Notes: generated by a model not told the origin, from the sequence alone. A stretch of 64,000 nt of DNA from TMP-86 sp031394735 (GCA_031394735.1 JANMXI010000263.1:1-64000); one strand, 5' to 3'; counted from the first letter of the stretch, positions 17,486 through 25,456 are shown. Program-made: numbers and translations.

Positions 17486-19039
17486 CTATTTGTGAATCTG
17501 TCGGATGGTCGGGGGTGGTACCGGTCCCAAGACTTCTTGCAGACTGAGTCCCAGCGACAGCAACGCGCGATCCGAGCCCGCGGGTGCATCGAATTCGATG
17601 CCGATGGGAAGACCCGCGGCATCGACGCCGGCGGGAAGCACGAGCCCGGGAATTCCCGCCGTACTGCCCGGTGAAATATTGCGCGCAATCGCGACATCGA
17701 AGCGCACCTTGCGGCCTTGAATGTTCACGGTCACGTCCTCGCCGATCAATGGCGCTGCCACCATGGTGGCGGGAAAGAGGATGGCGGCAACTCCGGTCCG
17801 CGCAAAATAGTCGCGATACAGGCGGCGCAATGCCGGCAGGTGAACGTCACGCGCGGCCGCATACACGCTTTCCGGTACGGCATTGGGTGCACCGGGCACT
17901 ACATAGCTGCGAAACGTGGCTTGAATATCGGCGCTGGCCTGCGCGAGGAGATCTGCGAACGAAACGCCCGCGCCGTACTCTTTCAGGTAGTGGGTCAGCG
18001 CAAGGCTCACGTCATGATTCTGGACGGCATCGGTCGTCAGGTCGATGAGCGATTGAAGGCCGGGCATCGTGGTGTCGATGATCAACGCGCCGGCGGCCTT
18101 GAGCCGCTGTATCGCCAGCGTCGTCACGCGTTCGACTTCCGCATCGAGGCCTGCGAACCAGTAGTCACGCACGACACCGATGCGCACGCCTTGCAGTGAG
18201 GTGGGCGCGAGTGAATGCCCCTCATTGACCATCACGGAATCGAATAACACCAGGTCGCCCACCGTTCGGGCATGCGGCCCGACCTGATCGAAGAGCGAGG
18301 ATATCGGAACACATCCTTTTGTAGAGTAACGGCCGGTGGTTGGCCGGAATCCGCTGATGCCACACAGCGCCGCCGGAACTCGAATGGAACCCTGCGTATC
18401 CTCCGCCACGCCCAAGGGCGCCATCTGCGCGGCGATCGCCACGGCAGTGCCGCCACTGCTGCCGCCGGGGATGCGCGTCGGATCGTAAGGATTGTGGACG
18501 GCGCCGAAGGCATGATTGTCGCTGGTCCAGCCATAGGACAACTCGTGCAGGTTGGTCTTGCCGAGCACGATGGCGCCCGCCGCCCGCAATGTACTGACGA
18601 CGGGCGCGTCTTGCGCGGGACGAAAACGGCGCAGCGCGGGAGTGCCTGCAGTCGTCGGGTAATCGCGAGTATTGACGCTGTCCTTGACGGGAATCGGCAG
18701 GCCGAACATCGGCCCCGGTGTCTCCCCGGCATGTCGTCGCCGATCGCAATCGCGGGCGGCCTCAAGCACTTGCGCCGGTTCGAGCGTGATGAAAGCATTG
18801 AGCGACCCCAATGCCTGACAGCGGTCCAGCAGCGCGCTTGCGTAATGCTCGGCGGTCATCTCGCCGCGGGACATGCGCGCTACCGCCTCGACTGCGCTGA
18901 GATCCAGCAGATGCGCTGCTGCCGAGATCGGCGACGTGGCGGAGAAGACGGCAGGCGCGGCGGTCAGCGCCATGGTCGCCGAGGCGCCGAGCACGAAGGA
19001 GCGACGCGACAAATCATCGGGGTCGGATTCTGGCTTCAT
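17486..19039 (-). CDS. Amidase (amidase signature family), Tat-exported
   Basis: A 517-residue amidase with the Ser-cisSer-Lys triad: Lys in IPVKDSVNT near residue 115, the GGSSGGTAVAIAAQMAP loop and the nucleophile in DTQGSIRVPAALCG. The N-terminus SRRSFVLGASATMALTAAPAVF is a Tat signal (RR near residue 12), so it probably works in the periplasm. The family hydrolyses amides and some esters; the substrate is not evident. The upstream in-frame start at 19180 would run through a separate small gene, so 19039 is favoured. Confidence 0.88.
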   Translation of the reverse strand: MKPESDPDDLSRRSFVLGASATMALTAAPAVFSATSPISAAAHLLDLSAVEAVARMSRGEMTAEHYASALLDRCQALGSLNAFITLEPAQVLEAARDCDRRRHAGETPGPMFGLPIPVKDSVNTRDYPTTAGTPALRRFRPAQDAPVVSTLRAAGAIVLGKTNLHELSYGWTSDNHAFGAVHNPYDPTRIPGGSSGGTAVAIAAQMAPLGVAEDTQGSIRVPAALCGISGFRPTTGRYSTKGCVPISSLFDQVGPHARTVGDLVLFDSVMVNEGHSLAPTSLQGVRIGVVRDYWFAGLDAEVERVTTLAIQRLKAAGALIIDTTMPGLQSLIDLTTDAVQNHDVSLALTHYLKEYGAGVSFADLLAQASADIQATFRSYVVPGAPNAVPESVYAAARDVHLPALRRLYRDYFARTGVAAILFPATMVAAPLIGEDVTVNIQGRKVRFDVAIARNISPGSTAGIPGLVLPAGVDAAGLPIGIEFDAPAGSDRALLSLGLSLQEVLGPVPPPTIRQIHK

Positions 19040-19056
19040 CGCTCGATGATACGTCT

Positions 19057-19182
19057 TTATCTGCTCGCGTACCGCCCCCGCAGACGACGCACCGTCCGCT
19101 TCCACAGCAGCGCAACCATTGCACCCGCGGAGGACGCGCCGGCGGCATACCAGGTCGCGGCACCGATGCACAGTGGGCACAT
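19057..19182 (-). CDS. Small membrane protein, 41 residues
   Basis: A short frame beginning MCPLCIGAATWYAAGASSAG with one hydrophobic segment (about residues 6-27) and a basic tail (KRTVRRLRGRYASR). From memory, CPxC-type mini-proteins of this design, with AAGASSAG followed by Lys/Arg, are often found beside DUF899 genes, as here. It lies between the amidase and DUF899 genes on the same strand. The function is unknown. Topology is probably N-out with the basic end in the cytoplasm. Confidence 0.55.
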   Translation of the reverse strand: MCPLCIGAATWYAAGASSAGAMVALLWKRTVRRLRGRYASR

Positions 19183-19192
19183 ACGCGTGACC

Positions 19193-19765
19193 TTACGGGT
19201 ACTGCTTTTTGGGCAACCAACCGGCTGCGCCGTCGGGCAGCAAGTCGAACATATGCCAGACCGAGCAAAAGTCATCACCGGGACTGAATTTCGCATCGGA
19301 TACGCGGACTATGGTGCCGCCCCGTCGCTGGAACACGGAGATGCCGGGCATCCACCCTCCCTTGCTCGACCGAAAACCCATGTCGGCTGCAAAGCTGGTG
19401 CCGGCGTGACTCAGCATTGGGAATGTCCACCCACGGCCCGCCGCGAACTGACGTTGCACATCCGGCGTGTCGGGACTCGTGACGACAAATGCCGCGCGAG
19501 AGGCAACGTGATGGTGAATGCCGTTGTAGCCGTCGGCCCACATCGTGCAACTCGAGCACGACGTGCCCATGTTGTGAACGAGGATGAGGTCGTCATGTTT
19601 GCCGAACAACTGGGACAGACGAATTGACTCGTCCGCGGTTTGAAACTCGTAGTCCTGAACCGGCTGCGGCTCGACCACTTGCTGGGTTTCGCGCATCTTT
19701 TGCCGGATCGCGGCGATCTGCTGCCGGTACTCGATGATCTTCGCGCTGCCGTCTGCGTATTTCAT
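19193..19765 (-). CDS. DUF899 family thioredoxin-like protein
   Basis: A 190-residue protein starting MKYADGSAKIIEYRQQIAAI. The centre has the DUF899 pattern with a CxxC-type cysteine pair (MGTSCSSCTMWADGYNG near residue 78) and a thioredoxin-like fold. VVTSPDTPDVQRQFAAGRGW and the end PDGAAGWLPKKQYP also fit. The role is unknown, probably redox-related. It is 10 bases downstream of a truncated DUF899 copy and in the same direction as an ArsR gene. Start 19765 was chosen because the sequence before it does not look like the family N-terminus. Confidence 0.8.
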   Translation of the reverse strand: MKYADGSAKIIEYRQQIAAIRQKMRETQQVVEPQPVQDYEFQTADESIRLSQLFGKHDDLILVHNMGTSCSSCTMWADGYNGIHHHVASRAAFVVTSPDTPDVQRQFAAGRGWTFPMLSHAGTSFAADMGFRSSKGGWMPGISVFQRRGGTIVRVSDAKFSPGDDFCSVWHMFDLLPDGAAGWLPKKQYP

Positions 19766-19775
19766 GGGCTCACAC

Positions 19776-20039
19776 TCAATTGGAATACAGATGGTGGAAT
19801 TTGACCCAGGCCATGGGGGACGGCAGTCCGTCTTCATCGCGCCCCTTCGGCACCAGGTCCAGGTAATGATAGGCCGTGTTCAGCATGTCGATGCCGCGCC
19901 CGAAACTCGAGTAGGTGTGGAACACCTCCGCGCCGTCGCGGACGAAGACGCTCACGCCCGGTGCATCCGTGGCGGGAAACTTGCGCCTGCCGTAGTTGTA
20001 ATCCACTTCACCCTGCATCTGCTGATCCGTGAACGACAC
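19776..20039 (-). pseudogene. C-terminal fragment of a second DUF899 protein
   Basis: An 87-residue frame starting MSFTDQQMQGEVDYNYGRRK. It matches only the last third of DUF899 proteins: SFT..EL..GEV.YNY, then GVSVFVRDGAEVFHTYSSFG, DMLNTAYHYLDLVPKGRDED and GLPSPMAWVKFHH. The thioredoxin-like N-terminal domain with the cysteine pair is missing, and only 30 bases separate it from the ArsR gene. A deletion has probably removed about two thirds of the gene; a GTG could still allow translation of the remnant. An ATG at 20047-20049 is in another frame. Confidence 0.75.
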
Positions 20040-20069
20040 TATGGTTCATGTTGAATTCTCTGCGTTGGT

Positions 20070-20510
20070 TTATTTCTGCTTGGCTAGAGCCGGCCGTGAC
20101 GCCGCTCGCTGCCGTGAAGGCTTTGCAGTCTTGCGTTCGTCGATGTCCGCCAGCGTCGCTGCCAACACGTCGAACTGCTGCTGCCAGTACTTGCTGTAAC
20201 GATTCAGCCAGAGCGCGGCTTCGGCAAGCGGCTGCGCATCGAGACTACATTTGCTGATTCTGCCGCTGCGCGCCTGTTGCACGAGACCGGCGCGCACCAG
20301 GATCTGGATGTGGCGCGAAACCGCCTGCAGCGAGATCTGAAACGGCATGGCCAGTTCGCTCACCAACAGCGCTTCGCCGTCGAGCCGCTCCAGAATGTTG
20401 CGGCGGACCGGATCGCTGAGCGCGAAGAAAACCTCATCGAGCCTTGCAGCATCGGCGAGCGGGTCATGCCCGGAATCCGAGACCGAGCGAAGAACGGTCG
20501 TGATGTTCAT
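20070..20510 (-). CDS. ArsR-family transcriptional regulator
   Basis: A 146-residue winged-helix repressor. The core is FFALSDPVRRNILERLDGEA, then LVSELAMPFQISLQAVSRHI as the recognition helix and LVRAGLVQQARSGRISKCSL as the wing. The tail WLNRYSKYWQQQFDVLAATL is typical of the subgroup that sits next to DUF899 or SRPBCC genes. Start 20510 (MNITTV) lies just downstream of a palindrome that is its likely operator. It is followed by the truncated DUF899 copy, the kind of target such regulators normally control. Confidence 0.85.
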   Translation of the reverse strand: MNITTVLRSVSDSGHDPLADAARLDEVFFALSDPVRRNILERLDGEALLVSELAMPFQISLQAVSRHIQILVRAGLVQQARSGRISKCSLDAQPLAEAALWLNRYSKYWQQQFDVLAATLADIDERKTAKPSRQRAASRPALAKQK

Positions 20511-20522
20511 GGCGCAAGTATT

Positions 20523-20563
20523 ATCAACCGATTGGTTGATTGTCAATAGAATGGTTGATTGTC
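20523..20563. promoter_or_regulatory. Inverted and direct repeats upstream of the ArsR gene (probable operator)
   Basis: ATCAACC (20523-20529) and GGTTGAT (20534-20540) form a 7-bp inverted repeat with a 4-bp spacer. The right arm is repeated as GGTTGATTGTC at 20534-20544 and 20553-20563, 19 bp apart, about two helical turns. The block starts 13 bases from the regulator's start codon on the minus strand and about 57 bases before the plus-strand ArsR gene, so it may control both. Palindromes at the start of an arsR-type gene usually bind its own product. Confidence 0.6.
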
Positions 20564-20619
20564 GCGAGCAAACCGGCATTTGACGGCCAATTCGCACACC
20601 TGTAATATTTTTCTTACAT

Positions 20620-20958
20620 ATGAAAGCTCGGCACGTATCCGGCGATCAATTGCTGAGAATGCTGGCCGCGCTTGCCAACCCCCATCGGCTGCGGATCATC
20701 GCGGCGCTGAAATCTGAAGGCCGCAACTATGTCAGTCAGCTGGCGCGCGAAGTGGGCATCAGCCGTCCGCTCCTGCACCTGCATCTGCAGCGACTGCAGG
20801 AGGCTGGCCTCGTTACCAACCAACTGGAGCTGTCGCGGGATGGCAAGGCATTGAACTATTTCGAGGTTGCCGGATTCGCGCTGCAACTCACGCCCGAACT
20901 CATCGCCGACGGCGTCAAAACGCTCACTCCCTCCACTGACAAACCCGATCTTCGATAA
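20620..20958 (+). CDS. ArsR-like winged-helix regulator
   Basis: A 112-residue DNA-binding protein: LLRMLAALANPHRLRIIAAL, the recognition helix LAREVGISRPLLHLHLQRLQ and the wing LVTNQLELSRDGKALNYFEV. It has no metal-binding cysteine pair. The start at ATG 20620 is preceded by an AT-rich stretch. It heads a plus-strand trio with a small membrane protein and a DUF4386 protein, which it probably regulates. It is divergent from the other ArsR gene. Confidence 0.85.
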   Translation: MKARHVSGDQLLRMLAALANPHRLRIIAALKSEGRNYVSQLAREVGISRPLLHLHLQRLQEAGLVTNQLELSRDGKALNYFEVAGFALQLTPELIADGVKTLTPSTDKPDLR

Positions 20959-20969
20959 GGATCACGACC

Positions 20970-21227
20970 ATGTCCGAACATCTCTATCTGCTCACCATCG
21001 TGCTGCCACTGCTCACGGTCCTGCTGATCTTCGCACTGAAATATATCTCGGCCGCTTATCAATCTCGCGCACGCGGTGAGACTGAATCCGCCTACCGCGA
21101 GCTCGCGCAATCCGCCTCTCGATCACAAGCGGAAACCGCGGCCTCGCTTGCCGCCATGCGGACCGAGCTTGCACAGATCAGCACCCGTCTCGCCACCGTC
21201 TCGAAGATCCTGCAAGAGGTTGAGTGA
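20970..21227 (+). CDS. Small membrane protein with coiled-coil tail
   Basis: An 85-residue protein with one N-terminal transmembrane segment (LYLLTIVLPLLTVLLIFALK, residues 5-24) and a long, probably coiled-coil C-terminus (ELAQSASRSQAETAASLAAM, RTELAQISTRLATVSKIL). I do not recognise a named family. It starts 11 bases after the ArsR-like gene and precedes the DUF4386 gene by 28 bases, so it is likely the middle gene of a small operon. ArsR-plus-membrane-protein operons are common in proteobacteria. Confidence 0.7.
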   Translation: MSEHLYLLTIVLPLLTVLLIFALKYISAAYQSRARGETESAYRELAQSASRSQAETAASLAAMRTELAQISTRLATVSKILQEVE

Positions 21228-21255
21228 TGTCGATTCGCCCGCTGAGGCGGCAACG

Positions 21256-21999
21256 ATGATCATCCGCATCGAGACCTACCCACAGGTGTACGCGCGCATC
21301 GCGGGCGCGCTGTATCTGGTCGTCATTCTGTTCGGTGCGTTTGCCGAAGGGTACGTCACCAATGCGCTGATCGTGCCGGGCGACCCCGCAGCATCGGCCC
21401 AACACATCCTGGGTTCACCGGGACTGTGGCAACTGGGAATCGCCTGCAATCTGATCGTCGCGCTTTGCGCTGTGCCGCAGACATGGATCGAATATCTCCT
21501 GCTCAGGCCAGTCGACAAAAACCTGATTCTGCTAGGCGTGTTCTTCAATCTGGTATCCATCGCGATTGAGTCCATCGCCAAACTGTTTCTGCTCGCCGTC
21601 ATGCCGACCCTGGCCAATGCGGGGCATCAGAACGCTTTCGATCCCCAGCAACTGCAGGCGCTTGCGACGATGGCGTTCCGATCGCACGGCATTGCTTTTA
21701 ATATTTCGCTGATTTTCTTTGGCTTCACCTGCCTCGTGAACGGCTACCTGGTGTTCCGATCCGGCTACTTCCCCAAAGTCCTCGGCGTGCTGATGCAACT
21801 TGCCGGCGTCAGTTATTTGATCGCCTGTTTTTCCGCCCTCTTCGCACCCGAGCTTTCCGACCGAATCAGACCCGCCATTCTGCTTCCCGCGTTGATCGGT
21901 GAATCCTCCTTCAGCCTCTGGCTTCTCATCAAGGGCGTCGATATTGCAAAATGGCGGGAACGTCTTGCCGCGCAAACGTCGAAGCACGTGCCGGCCTAG
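21256..21999 (+). CDS. DUF4386 family integral membrane protein
   Basis: A 247-residue protein with about six hydrophobic segments, including YARIAGALYLVVILFGAFAE, LGIACNLIVALCAVP, LILLGVFFNLVSIAIESIA, FNISLIFFGFTCLVNGYLVF and LLPALIGESSFSLWLLIKGV. The N-terminal YARIAG-LYL and the GYFPKVLGVLMQLAGVSYLI block are typical of DUF4386, whose function is unknown. It is the last gene of the ArsR-like operon. Start 21256 avoids an upstream extension that overlaps the preceding gene in another frame. Confidence 0.85.
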   Translation: MIIRIETYPQVYARIAGALYLVVILFGAFAEGYVTNALIVPGDPAASAQHILGSPGLWQLGIACNLIVALCAVPQTWIEYLLLRPVDKNLILLGVFFNLVSIAIESIAKLFLLAVMPTLANAGHQNAFDPQQLQALATMAFRSHGIAFNISLIFFGFTCLVNGYLVFRSGYFPKVLGVLMQLAGVSYLIACFSALFAPELSDRIRPAILLPALIGESSFSLWLLIKGVDIAKWRERLAAQTSKHVPA

Positions 22000-22194
22000 C
22001 ATTGGCTGACGTTGAACCGGGCCTTTACACGCCCGCTGCAGCGCACGACCATTTTCCTCCGCCGGGCTCAGTGATCCGCATCACAGTCAGCGGCGGCGCT
22101 CCGGCGTATAAATTTTCACAGCGCGCAATGATTGCCGGACCTGAATCTTCCAATCGCGCCGCAGCGAGGATATCGGGATTATGGAAATACGATC

Positions 22195-22560
22195 GTGATC
22201 AAAACACTGCTGGGGCTGCTGAAAAAGCACCCCGCAACCAAGCCGTCGAAGAAGCCGGCCGGCGAGGCCCTGCGCAAGCCAAGCAGTCCCGGGCGTGACT
22301 TTCGGGCAGTGGCGATCTCCTCCACCGGCACCTGCTGCCTGGCGGCGAAGAATGCGGCGGGAAAGCGCTACCTGATGCGCGCCGCTCCGCGGCTCCCTCT
22401 GGCCGAGTGCTCGATGCCGGAGAATTGCGCCTGCAAATTTCGCAAGAATTCGGATCGCCGGGAGGGCGATCGCCGACTATTTGGCGGGTCGGGTATCAAT
22501 CGCTGGTTTGGCGGAACGGACAATCGCCTGCGAAAGAGCCGGCGCTCGACCATCATCTGA
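22195..22560 (+). CDS. Conserved basic cysteine-containing hypothetical protein
   Basis: A 121-residue protein from GTG 22195, with a Lys/Pro-rich start (KKHPATKPSKKPAGEALRKP), a CCLAAK motif, a C-x4-C-x-C cluster (ECSMPENCACKF) and an RRE/DRR repeat (DRREGDRRLFGGSG). I know this arrangement, a cysteine cluster then DRR-x-x-DRR, from unnamed gammaproteobacterial proteins with no known function. Codon use and the conserved cysteines suggest it is real. The start is uncertain. It is convergent with the enoyl-CoA hydratase gene, 11 bases away. Confidence 0.6.
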   Translation: MIKTLLGLLKKHPATKPSKKPAGEALRKPSSPGRDFRAVAISSTGTCCLAAKNAAGKRYLMRAAPRLPLAECSMPENCACKFRKNSDRREGDRRLFGGSGINRWFGGTDNRLRKSRRSTII

Positions 22561-22571
22561 CGCCGGCGAGT

Positions 22572-23348
22572 TTAAGGGTAGGAAGGTTTCCGCTTGCCCA
22601 GAAACGCGCTGATTCCCTCACGACCTTCGGCACTGACCGCCTGGGCTGAGATCATGCGTCCTTCCAGCATCATCTGCGATTCCAATGCGCCACTGGAGCC
22701 TGCCAGCAGGTGCTTCACCTTGCCGAAGGCGCCTGTTGGGCCGTTGGCCAGCTTCTCGGCCAACTTCGTCGCCTCGACCAGCAGTTCCGCATCCGGAACG
22801 ACCTGATTGACCAGGCCCCACTGATACGCCTCGTCGGCGGTCAGCACTCGGTTCAGCAGCATCAGTTCGCTGGTGCGCTTGAGCCCGATGAGACGCGGCA
22901 GAAAATAGCTGGTGCTGCCATCAGGCGTCAGGCCGACTCCCGTGTAGGCCAGGGTGATCTTGACACTTTGTGCGGCCAGCGCCAGATCCGCCATCGCCAC
23001 CAGACCCACGCCGGCGCCGGCCGTGGTGCCGTTGACCGCCGCGATCACCGGCGCGTTCATGCGCGTGAACAGGCTGATGGCGGTATGCAAATGGGTGGTG
23101 AGATCGTGCAGATACGCCTGTGTCCCCTCCCCTTGCTCCTGCATGCCGCGCAAATCTCCGCCTGCGCAGAACGCCTTGCCCACGCCGGTGATGACCACCG
23201 CTCGCACATTGCGGTCAGCCTCACACGCCAACGCCGCCTTTTGAAGATCGCGCCCGACCTGCAGGCTCAAGGTGTTCATGGCCTCGGGACGATTCAGGGT
23301 CAGGAAGGCAACGCGATTGCGCACTTCCATCAACAGGGTCTGATACAT
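22572..23348 (-). CDS. Enoyl-CoA hydratase/isomerase family protein
   Basis: A 258-residue crotonase. The oxyanion-hole and CoA-binding segments are FLTLNRPEAMNTLS near residue 15 and GVGKAFCAGGDLRGM near residue 58. The second oxyanion element is VNGTTAGAGVGLVAMADLAL near residue 105. The position usually occupied by a catalytic Glu is TYGVGLTPDGSTSYFLPRL-like, here TGVGLTPDGSTSYFLPR. Asp in the PDGS motif is typical of isomerase or multifunctional subgroups, so it may not be a simple hydratase. It lies 8 bases downstream of the TetR gene and is co-transcribed with it. Confidence 0.9.
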   Translation of the reverse strand: MYQTLLMEVRNRVAFLTLNRPEAMNTLSLQVGRDLQKAALACEADRNVRAVVITGVGKAFCAGGDLRGMQEQGEGTQAYLHDLTTHLHTAISLFTRMNAPVIAAVNGTTAGAGVGLVAMADLALAAQSVKITLAYTGVGLTPDGSTSYFLPRLIGLKRTSELMLLNRVLTADEAYQWGLVNQVVPDAELLVEATKLAEKLANGPTGAFGKVKHLLAGSSGALESQMMLEGRMISAQAVSAEGREGISAFLGKRKPSYP

Positions 23349-23356
23349 GCGAATCC

Positions 23357-24040
23357 TTAAATGGCTTTTGCAGAGGCGAGACGGCGCAGTTCGCGCAGTT
23401 TCTCCTCCAGATATTGCAGCACGCGTTTGTCGCGCTCGGTTTCCTTATGCGTCAGGAAGCTGATGGCCATGCCCTCGAGCAGATAGCGGCTCAAATCCAG
23501 GCCCAGCTCGAAGGCATCTTTGTTGCCATGCCATTCGGGAAATACGTCCAGCGTGGCTTCGTTCCAGTCGCGCTCGAAGGCTTCCTGTGCCGGGCGCAGG
23601 ATCGAGGCAAGTTCTGCGTCCGTCCGCGCTGCCACCGACAGTTCGAAAAAGGCGACGAACATCGGGTGTTTGACATGCGCCCAATAGGCGTCCACTCCCT
23701 GCCGCACACGATCGCTTTCGACGGCGGGCCGCATCATGGACTTGCGCAGCGCCTTGAGGCGCTTGGCGTGCAGGTGATCCACCGCCGCGCGCACGATGTC
23801 GATCTTGGAGGGAAAGTGATGCAACATCGCGCCCCGCGACAAACCGGCACGCTCCGCGATGGCGGTGGTGGTGGTGCGCGCATATCCCAGGTCCACGAAG
23901 CAGCGGATGGCGGCATCGATGATGAGGTTGCGGGTCGAGGCGCTCTTTTGCGCCTGCCATCCGGCAGCAATGTTCTGCTCGGGCGTGTCGCCGGCTTCTA
24001 CTATTCGAGCGCCGGGACGCCGTGTGCTGCGTTTTGTCAT
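23357..24040 (-). CDS. TetR-family transcriptional regulator
   Basis: A 227-residue regulator. The N-terminal HTH reads LIIDAAIRCFVDLGYARTTT, then AIAERAGLSRGAMLHHFPSK, the classic TetR recognition helix and Tyr/His-Phe end. The ligand-binding C-terminal half has no clear family match. It forms an operon with the enoyl-CoA hydratase and is divergent from a short-chain dehydrogenase, so it probably controls acyl-CoA or alcohol metabolism. It is the only TetR protein in the window and a candidate, but not a proven one, for the palindrome regulon further right. Start 24040 gives the usual short basic arm. Confidence 0.87.
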   Translation of the reverse strand: MTKRSTRRPGARIVEAGDTPEQNIAAGWQAQKSASTRNLIIDAAIRCFVDLGYARTTTTAIAERAGLSRGAMLHHFPSKIDIVRAAVDHLHAKRLKALRKSMMRPAVESDRVRQGVDAYWAHVKHPMFVAFFELSVAARTDAELASILRPAQEAFERDWNEATLDVFPEWHGNKDAFELGLDLSRYLLEGMAISFLTHKETERDKRVLQYLEEKLRELRRLASAKAI

Positions 24041-24069
24041 AAGTTCAAAAAGGATGCGGACTCTTCCAA

Positions 24070-24106
24070 AAAAAGTCAAAGGTGATTGAAACCGGCAAAC
24101 TTGACT
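24070..24106. promoter_or_regulatory. Weak inverted repeat between TetR and SDR genes
   Basis: AGTCAA at 24074-24079 and TTGACT at 24101-24106 are complementary arms with 21 bases between. The left part, AAAAAGTC at 24070-24077, matches 7 of 8 bases of the half-site in the palindromes at 25306 and 37114, but the paired right half matches only 4 of 8. It lies 30 bases from the TetR start and may be its operator. Chance is a real alternative. Confidence 0.3.
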
Positions 24107-24137
24107 GCTAGCGTAGCTTTAAATCAGGGGGAACAGT

Positions 24138-24896
24138 ATGGGTCGAGTTACCGGCAAAGTGGCAATTGTAACGGGAGCGGCGGGCGGATTGGGGCACGAA
24201 GATGCCCGGGTTCTGGCCAGCGAAGGCGCCAAGGTCGTCATTACCGACATCAACGAGGAGGCCGGCACGCGCGGCGCTGCCGAAATCAACCGGCAATGCC
24301 CGGGATCCACGGTGTTCATGAAGCTGGACGTGCGCGATGAGGCAGCCTGGATCGCTGTCATTGCCGCGACGGTGAAGCAGTTCGGCGGCCTAAATATCCT
24401 GGTCAACAACGCCGGCGTGGTGCTGGTGGCAACGCCGGAAAGCACGACCCTGGAGCAGTTCCGGTTCGTCAATTCGGTGATGTCCGAGAGCGTCTTTTTG
24501 GGCTGTAAACATGCCATGCCGGCCATGCACGCCAGCGGCGGCGGCTCCATCATCAACATGTGCTCGACCGCCACGCACCTGGGATATCCGGTGTTTTTCG
24601 CCTACTCGGCCGCCAAAGGCGCCGTCCGCTCGATGACCAAGTCCATCGCCATTCATTGTCAAATGAACAAATACAACATCCGCTGCAATTCACTGCATCC
24701 CGGCGCCATCGACACCGCGATGATTGCGCAGGCGAACAAGGAGTTGGGCATGGACAATTCCGTGTACGAATCCGCGCCGTGGGGCCTGGGAAAGCCGGCC
24801 GACGTGGCCAATACCGTGTTGTTCCTGGCATCGGATGAGTCGCGCTTCATCAACGGCACGGAAATCATCATCGACAACGCGCTGACGATTCAGTAG
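24138..24896 (+). CDS. Short-chain dehydrogenase/reductase
   Basis: A 252-residue classical SDR. The Rossmann motif TGAAGGLG is near residue 13, NNAG near residue 90, and the catalytic Ser/Tyr/Lys lie in MCSTATHLGYPVFFAYSAAK. The C-terminal INGTEIIIDNALTIQ is of the alcohol-dehydrogenase type, resembling cyclopentanol and 3-alpha-hydroxysteroid dehydrogenases. AGGGGG at 24126-24131 is a good ribosome-binding site for ATG 24138. It is divergent from the TetR gene. Substrate unknown. Confidence 0.87.
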   Translation: MGRVTGKVAIVTGAAGGLGHEDARVLASEGAKVVITDINEEAGTRGAAEINRQCPGSTVFMKLDVRDEAAWIAVIAATVKQFGGLNILVNNAGVVLVATPESTTLEQFRFVNSVMSESVFLGCKHAMPAMHASGGGSIINMCSTATHLGYPVFFAYSAAKGAVRSMTKSIAIHCQMNKYNIRCNSLHPGAIDTAMIAQANKELGMDNSVYESAPWGLGKPADVANTVLFLASDESRFINGTEIIIDNALTIQ

Positions 24897-24946
24897 GCGA
24901 CTTGCACGAGCGACGGGCGGTGCAGACGGGGCGCCGCGGGCAAACC

Positions 24947-25264
24947 TCAGCTATCCGGAGCGATGGCCACTTTCAGGTTGTTGAGCTCGGCAGTGAACTC
25001 GACCTGACAGGACAAGCGCGAGGTTTTTTCACGGTAGTCTGACAGCTCGTTCAGCAGTTCCTGCTCGTCGCTTTGCTTCTTCGGCAAGCGGTCCACCCAA
25101 GCGTCGTCAACGTAGATATGACAGGTCGCGCACGAACACAAGCCGCCGCAAATCGCCGCGACCCCGTAATCGAGCTCGCGCAATATTTCCATCACTTTGA
25201 GACCGGGTTTTGCCTCGATCTCATGCTCGTTGCCATCGCGATCCACCACCGTCATCCGCGCCAT
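24947..25264 (-). CDS. [2Fe-2S] ferredoxin, adrenodoxin type
   Basis: A 105-residue ferredoxin with the cluster ligands in CGGLCSCATCHIYV (residues 39, 44 and 47 are the likely Cys ligands) and the distant fourth Cys in RLSCQVEF near residue 85. This is the spacing of adrenodoxin/putidaredoxin-type proteins, which feed electrons to P450s or oxygenases. A strong GGAGG precedes ATG 25264. It is divergent from the SDR-Rieske pair across the 25306 palindrome. It could serve the P450 at 52155, or the Rieske oxygenase next door; no ferredoxin reductase is present in the window. Confidence 0.9.
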   Translation of the reverse strand: MARMTVVDRDGNEHEIEAKPGLKVMEILRELDYGVAAICGGLCSCATCHIYVDDAWVDRLPKKQSDEQELLNELSDYREKTSRLSCQVEFTAELNNLKVAIAPDS

Positions 25265-25305
25265 CGAGGCCTCCTTAAAGCCGCTGTTTCATCGGATATA
25301 TAAAA

Positions 25306-25323
25306 AAACAGTCATGACTGTTT
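25306..25323. promoter_or_regulatory. Palindromic operator A (AAACAGTC-AT-GACTGTTT)
   Basis: A perfect 18-bp palindrome with A-rich left and T-rich right flanks, lying between the ferredoxin (minus) and SDR-Rieske (plus) units. The same sequence with a different 2-bp centre recurs at 37114. A TATAAT sits 19 bases to the right (25343-25348), so the palindrome is centred about 40 bases upstream of the predicted plus-strand transcription start and covers the -35 position. The binding protein is unknown. Confidence 0.8.
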
Positions 25324-25342
25324 CTTTATCGGCCGCCGTTCG

Positions 25343-25348
25343 TATAAT
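25343..25348 (+). promoter_or_regulatory. -10 box (TATAAT) for the SDR-Rieske operon
   Basis: A perfect TATAAT. No good TTGACA lies at 16-18 bp upstream; the position is occupied by TTTCTT, the edge of palindrome A. A weak -35 with an overlapping palindrome suits an activated or repressed promoter. The predicted start near 25355 would leave a leader of about 100 bases before ATG 25457. Confidence 0.6.
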
Positions 25349-25456
25349 ACACACCTAATCTGGTTGGAAACCAAGCCCGCGCCGCGCCGCGCGGTAGTGT
25401 GCCGTAAGATCATCCTGCGGGCCATCACCTTCGGCCCATTAATCGGAGCAACGACG

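Noticed and set aside
18272..19627. 451-codon open frame on the plus strand
   Set aside because: It is antisense to the amidase and DUF899 genes, and its translation is Arg/Gly-rich without any domain; a high-GC shadow frame.
21951..22298. 115-codon open frame between the DUF4386 gene and the basic cysteine protein
   Set aside because: It overlaps real genes at both ends and has no recognisable sequence.
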